64,000 bases of DNA from Nemertoderma westbladi (taxonomy: Eukaryota > Xenacoelomorpha > Nemertodermatida > Nemertodermatidae): contig JAUCBJ010003058.1 of NCBI GenBank assembly GCA_032718475.1, forward strand, positions 36,156 to 100,155, given 5' to 3'. The notes below the pieces were generated by a model. It was given only the letters and a program-made list of their open reading frames with translations, was not told the origin of the DNA and ran no database searches. The position numbers were made by a program, and so were the translations under genes. Shown here piece by piece: positions 58,910-64,000 of this stretch. Numbering within the stretch: position 1 is the first letter of the stretch; each line of letters opens with the position of its first letter.

Positions 58910-60500
58910 ATTATTTTCGATATTACTTATTTCTCATTTAAACTTATACATTGCATAATCTACAGTTAGAATTGTCCATTTAACTTAATTCCTAATCGAG
59001 GGGTGCTAATCGAGCACCACCTATTTAGTGTTTTGGGTTTGTTTCAATCTGTTGTTTTTGTAGTAGTAGTACATAATGCAATATAACATTATTAGTTAGT
59101 GTCAATGTGCCAAGAACAATGTTTGCTTACTATGTACAAACCCTTTAGATACTGTTTGCATAATAAGGTAATTCATATGATACACATTTGGTGGTGGGGC
59201 CACAACTTATATAGTAAAGGATATTATTGTGAAATATGTCTTTTGATAGATAATAAATAGTTACCAAACAATTTATTACGTTTTTTTGTGACTACAACAT
59301 GGCGCAGTTGTGTTATAAACACATTCAAACAAATTAATTAATAATTTAAACAACATAGTTTAATAAATGTTGTTAAGCGGCTCTAAAGTTACGTAATAAA
59401 TATTCGAGAACACTAAATTATTTAACATTGAGTGAGACAGCATCAGGAGTTGAAGAGTACAGTAATTTTAATTTCAGTAACTATGGAAGCAATATAGTAA
59501 AATACTGCAGTTTAATTTACTGTATTTTGTAACATCATTTCGCTCTATCTTTTATTAAAGAATTGAGTAAAATTGAGTATTCATGGGAATAAAGAAGAAC
59601 TTATTTTTCTCTATTCTCGAGGGATTTGCCAATATGCCAATTCAATAATTATTTTTTATTAATTTATATAAATTATTACTAATCCATCGTTTCAATCTAA
59701 GTCGGTGCAAATTCAATTTACAGTCGGTGCAAATCCCCCCCCCCCCCCCCCCCCCACTTGTTTTGGTTCAGCGCTGCCCCTGATAATACTGTAGGCCTAT
59801 GTTGTACTTTTTACAAAAAAAAATCACAGAGCTTCATGCAATGTTAGAACAGGGCTGCAGGCCAAAATTCTACAATTCTCGGATATGTTCAGAATTATAG
59901 CCATACGCAGGAGCCAGGAGTTGGCACAGTTGCTGGAAAATAACTCCAAACTGTTAAAGAGTTCCATATTCCAATCTTATTGCTGATAACAAGCCATTAC
60001 CAGCATTGTCAAGGATATATTCGTTTACAAGAACTACGTTCAGAAAATGAATTTGAGCGCATTTATAACAAAGTAGACCTACTATTGAGAAGATGTTAGG
60101 AATAAAACACAATGATCTAATTACAAAATGAAAAAGATTTTGTTTGTCTTATTTTGTTTTTCATTCTAAAACTCCCATAGAGGATACAAATGCAGTATGT
60201 ATGACAAGAAGAGGCTCCTTGTGAATTTTATGAAGTGATTGACTCCCCAAGTCAATCACTCAAGCCAACAGCAATATAAAGTTTGCCGCACTTCACAAGG
60301 AACGCATTGATAACATCGTTTCCGAGTTTTTTTTTGTAAAAACTGATTTTACTGTTTTAACTAAATTATCTTAATTCACCGATTTTAAAATTCAAAATTT
60401 CAATTATATAACTGGCAAACATTCTGCTGCTTAATCTGTAATTATTTTTTTAATAAGTGCAATGTTTAAATGTTTCATACAAAACTTTTTATTTTACATA
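58910..60500. other. AT-rich non-coding stretch
   Basis: No supported exon. A poly(C) tract of 21 bases lies at 59735-59755, preceded by two copies of GTCGGTGCAAAT. Confidence 0.5.
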
Positions 60501-60512
60501 TGTACTGTATAT

Positions 60513-61539
60513 TAGGGCGGTCCCTTTTTATACTTTTTTTCGATTTCATTGTTCTACCGGTGCACAAAAGTTGCCAAATGGTAAAACAATAAGGCAAAAA
60601 AACTTTCTATAAATTTCATATATATCTTCATGGATCCCAAGAGGGATGATATTTTGAGCCATCGCGATGCACCATAATGAAATTTATTACAATTTAACAC
60701 ATTGATGAAAGATCAATAACTCAATAAATAACTTCCTGCATGCATCAAATGTCACCAAATGGGTCCAAACTTAGTTAGATACCAAAATACAGACACCTTC
60801 AAAATGAAAGAGTATTGATTAGTTGACTATAGTTTTGGTACAAAATGTGTGGAATGGGGTCAACTCAATATCAAGTATCAATTTGTGGACATAGTCTTGA
60901 CATTTTGTAAAATAACTCAAGAACTAATGACTCTACTCTTATTTTGAAGGTGTCTTCACCCATTATATCGATCATTTCTGTGATGTGTCTATTCTTGATT
61001 CCTTGAGATTATTTAGAGTATCATTTTTAGTGTATTTGTCCATATCACATCAAGGCGGTAATGTACACTTTTGCCAGACTTCACATTTTCTGCAATATCT
61101 CAAGAACTATTCGCTCTTTGTTTTGAAGTTGTTTACCCCCCACTAAATCGAACATTGCGGTTCTAATGAGCATAATATTAATGCAGTAGAACTAAAAGTT
61201 CGCTATCGCGAATATTGAGAATAATCATCACTTGCGCCAAATGGTAGTTCTGGCCATGTGCCTGTGGCACTACTTCCCTTGGTCCAAAAATTAAAATGTT
61301 GGTATCTAACTAAGTTTGGACCCATTTGATGCATGCAGGAAGTTCTTTCTTGAGCCATTGATCTTTCATTAATGTGTGATATAGTTATAAATTTCATTGT
61401 GGTGTTAACCCCCTTGGGATCCGTCAAGATATCGATGAAATTTAGATAATTTTTTTTGCCTTAATTTTTTACCATTTGATAACTTTTGTGCAATGGTAGA
61501 ACAATGAAATCGAAAAAAAGTAAAAAACGTACCACCCTA
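60513..61539. mobile_element. Non-autonomous hAT-like element with long inverted repeats
   Basis: The element begins TAGGGCGGTCCC and ends ...GTACCACCCTA. It is flanked on both sides by CTGTATAT (60505-60512 and 61540-61547), a perfect 8-bp target-site duplication. The inverted arms are long: 60513-60785 and 61299-61539 share TTCGATTTCATTGTTCTACC, TGAAAGATCAAT, CTTCCTGCATGCATCAAATG and GGGTCCAAACTTAGTTAGAT. The 8-bp duplication and TAGGG end fit hAT (Ac-type) best, though other superfamilies also make 8-bp duplications. There is no transposase. Confidence 0.88.
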
Positions 61540-61942
61540 CTGTATATAGGGCCTACGTAATGAAGAGGTGAAGTGGTATGCCCAGGCCCACCCCGCGCAG
61601 TAGTGGTCTAATATGAAACAGCGAATGGGTATTGAATAACAACGAAGTACGGTTTAACAATATATTATTGATAATTTATGGTTTATAATTTTTAGTATTG
61701 GTTTTTTGGTATTGGTATTGGATATTGGTATTTAGCTTTAGTGTTTATAGTATTTAGTTTTTGCAAGTAGCGGGATGCTATATATTTATGGACTATATTA
61801 TGAATGGAGAATCTTTTTGGCCCGTTAAGCCCAGGAATGCCTGTTCACCACCATGATTGATCTTCCACAGCAAACCCTCCTACTCTGTTTACCAAGTTGC
61901 CTTGGTTCCCATATATCGACCAGTTAAGGATGAAAGCCGGGG

Positions 61943-62050
61943 TTGGGCTAGGCTGCAGCATTTGAAGCACTGTGCCCAAACGGTGCTGCCCCATCTAGGG
62001 ATCAAACCAGGGCTTCCTCATTGAAAGCCCAGGAATGTCACCACTAGACC
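61943..62050 (-). mobile_element. tRNA-derived SINE, copy 2
   Basis: The same layout as 8306-8415 on the minus strand: TGGTCTAGTGGTGACATTCC, B-box-like GGTTTGATCCC, then GGGGCAGCACCGTTTGGGCA and CTGCAGCCTAGCCC. Confidence 0.75.
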
Positions 62051-62429
62051 AAGCTGTATTTATAAGAAGTATATTATAAGAATATAAATAACTTATTACT
62101 GGATACTACTGTTTAAATTACATTACATAACGTTTTTAATTAAACCTGAATCCTTCCAGTAGGGCGATAACGTTTGTTTGAAAATCAATATAATTTACCT
62201 TGCTGGTGTTTAAACCCTATATTTCGTTGTTATTCAACACCCCATCCGTTATGTTATGTGCAGTATGTAGGAGATACAGTATATATATATATATGTATTT
62301 TGTATGTTGTAATAATATTATATATGTTTTGTATTGTTGTTGCATGTATTTATTTTTTTATGTATAAATATACAATACCATGCAAACTTGTTAATTAATA
62401 CGTAAGCCTGTCCGTAAACGGATATTCCG

Positions 62430-63045
62430 AAACACAATGTTAAAGTCATTGCTGGTGACCTGAATGCTGAAATTGGCCCAAAAGACATCAAGGGTTACAC
62501 CTATAACACCAGTTCGAACAGAAATGGGTGCTTACTCTTAGACCTAATGGAAAATTCGAAAAGAGTAAGGTGAAGCTATGGACCTTTCAATACCCTAATG
62601 GAACCAAAGCACAGCTGGATTACATCCTTAATAAACAAAAAGGAAAAACAGCATGGAGAAACAGCATGATCAACTGCGAGGCATACAGCTCGTTCAACCT
62701 AATTGGTTCGCAACCACAGAATTGTGACTGCAGAGATCAGACTCAGTTTGAGAGCCAGCAAACCGAGCACAAGCAAGCAAATCAACTATGACTGGGAGAA
62801 ACTCAGAACACGCAATGCTGTAAAGGATGCTTACACAGTAGAAGTTCAAAACCGATTTGAAGCACTTCAGTCAATGGATGAAGACCAATCCACCGATTCA
62901 ATATACCAGAATATAATAACAGCCCACAAGGAATCAACTAAGAGGCATATCCCCCAGAAACCCAAACGAAAACAGTATGTGCCATGGCAAAACTCTGAGG
63001 TTACTTGTAAGAGAGAAGATCTTAAGATAGCCTACAAAGTTAACC
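62430..63045 (+). pseudogene. LINE family A, 5'- and 3'-truncated copy
   Basis: It begins within the endonuclease (KVIAGDLNAEIGPKDIKGYT) and runs through LWTFQYPNGTKAQLDYI and SKQINYDWEKLRT to REDLKIAYKV. It is closely related to the copy at 49190-52193, with a deletion near 62550 and a small insertion near 62640. The frame then stops abruptly at a G-rich tract. Confidence 0.82.
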
Positions 63046-63056
63046 CTATTAAATCC

Positions 63057-63102
63057 GGGGGGGGGAGGGGGGGGGGGGGTTCAATATGACCCCCCCCCCC
63101 CC
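63057..63102. repeat. G-run / C-run hairpin
   Basis: Nine G, one A and thirteen G (63057-63079), then a 10-base loop TTCAATATGA, then thirteen C (63090-63102). The last G run and the C run are perfectly complementary. Confidence 0.9.
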
Positions 63103-63179
63103 GTGGTTTTTTTATTATAATTCTGAAACAAACGCAGTTGGGAATCTGAAATTTTATGACTTTTCCTAAAAATCTTTTG

Positions 63180-64000
63180 TTTTCCTAGTAGTGAAAACCG
63201 TTTTCAAAAATATTGGGTAGTTTTCGAGTTATAGCACCATTTTTTAACCCTACTTTTGGCACTTTTTTTGAGACGTTTTTTGAAAATTACATTTCATTAA
63301 ATATGAATTGTAACATCTCTATTTTTTGATTTACACCGGTTTTTTGGTGTTAGAAATTGGAAGGAATTCATATAAATTGATTTAGAAATTTCAAACTTGT
63401 TTTTTTCGGCGGGTGCCAATTTTTGGTGCCTGCACCAAATTTTGAAATATGTCAATTTTGTAAATTGATTGTGTGAAACTTGTTTTTTACGCAATTGGGG
63501 TTTTTTGGGGTTCTGGTTTCGGTGAAATATATACGAGTTGCACCAAGCGTATCAAACTTGTATTTTTTCGGTGGTGGGTGCAAATTTTGGTGCTAGCATG
63601 AAATATTGAAAATCCATTCAATTGATAAAATTGTTTGTGACAATTTATTTCTTGCGTTTTAGATGTTTATGGCTATTCTAAATTGAATGGAATATATAAT
63701 TTTCGAACTAGGCATCTCAAACTTGTATTTTTCGGGAAGTGGGTGCAAAATGTGGTGCTAGCACCAATTTTGAAAACCATCAAATATATCAATTGATTGT
63801 GTCACCTTGTTTCTTGCGTTATACGGGTTTGTGAGGGTTCTGAATTCAATGGAATCAGTAAAAACTTCATAAGAGTTTTCAAACTTGTATTTTTCGCCGG
63901 TGGGTGAAAATTGTTATGCCAGCACCCAAATTTTGGAAAATAAGCAAATTGATCAGTAGATAGTATCATCTTGTTTATTGCGTTATACGGGTTTATGAGG
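63180..64000. repeat. Tandem satellite of about 165 bp, running off the window
   Basis: The marker GGGTG(C/A) recurs at 63411, 63576, 63741 and 63902 (spacings 165, 165 and 161). Each unit holds TCAAACTTGTATTTTTCGG, TGGTGC(C/T)(A/T)GCA and TTGCGTTATACGGGTT-like blocks. The units are diverged from each other, unlike the 38-bp array. The array continues past the end. Confidence 0.85.

Noticed and set aside
61203-61427. Open frame of 74 codons on the minus strand
   Set aside because: It lies across the right inverted arm of the hAT-like element and has no transposase features.

Overview
The window is animal nuclear DNA: AT-rich, gene-poor, with short exons bounded by GT/AG splice sites and long introns filled with transposon debris. 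Nothing fixes the species. The mix (heme-NO-binding cyclase exons, an L-rhamnose mutarotase, APE/RT-type LINE relics, BEL/Pao, a mini-Helitron, tRNA-derived SINEs) fits a marine invertebrate, but that is inference. No rRNA, genuine tRNA gene, CRISPR array, operon or bacterial-type system is visible.

Three host genes can be supported. (1) The last exon of a glyoxalase II-like hydrolase (HAGH family) lies at 333-1092 on the + strand. (2) On the - strand are three consecutive exons encoding the N-terminal heme-binding (HNOB) domain of a soluble guanylyl cyclase, closest by recall to the atypical oxygen-sensing Gyc-88E type. Exon 3 is at 8443-8633, exon 2 at 9834-10042, and there are two alternative or duplicated first exons at 34323-34442 and 36807-36926. 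The proximal heme His and the Y-x-S-x-R motif are intact. The catalytic half was not found. (3) A complete two-exon L-rhamnose mutarotase gene (129 codons) is on the - strand at 42715-44785.

Layout: 1-5 kb holds the hydrolase exon, a foldback MITE and two minisatellites. 5-12 kb holds LINE scraps, the two cyclase exons, a pair of opposed 15-bp repeat arrays and a decayed LTR-retroelement integrase. 12-17 kb is non-coding with simple repeats. 17.4-20.8 kb is a broken BEL/Pao element. 23.2-33.8 kb is a 10.5-kb array of about 278 copies of a 38-bp repeat, inside the cyclase's first intron. 34-37 kb holds the two first exons with a mini-Helitron, a SINE and a MITE between them. 38.4-40.8 kb is a CR1/L2-like LINE. 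41-46 kb holds hairpin elements, the mutarotase gene and a head-to-head SINE pair. 46.6-58 kb is dense LINE wreckage of at least three families, one copy nearly full length, with a duplicated composite element. 58.1-58.9 kb is a minisatellite. 60.5-61.5 kb is a non-autonomous element with long inverted repeats and a perfect 8-bp target duplication. The right end enters a tandem satellite of about 165 bp.

The strongest leads are the paired first exons of the gas-sensor cyclase separated from the rest by a satellite-filled intron, and the repeated occurrence of foldback structures whose arms are short tandem repeats. I see no clear candidate for a wholly new multi-gene system.
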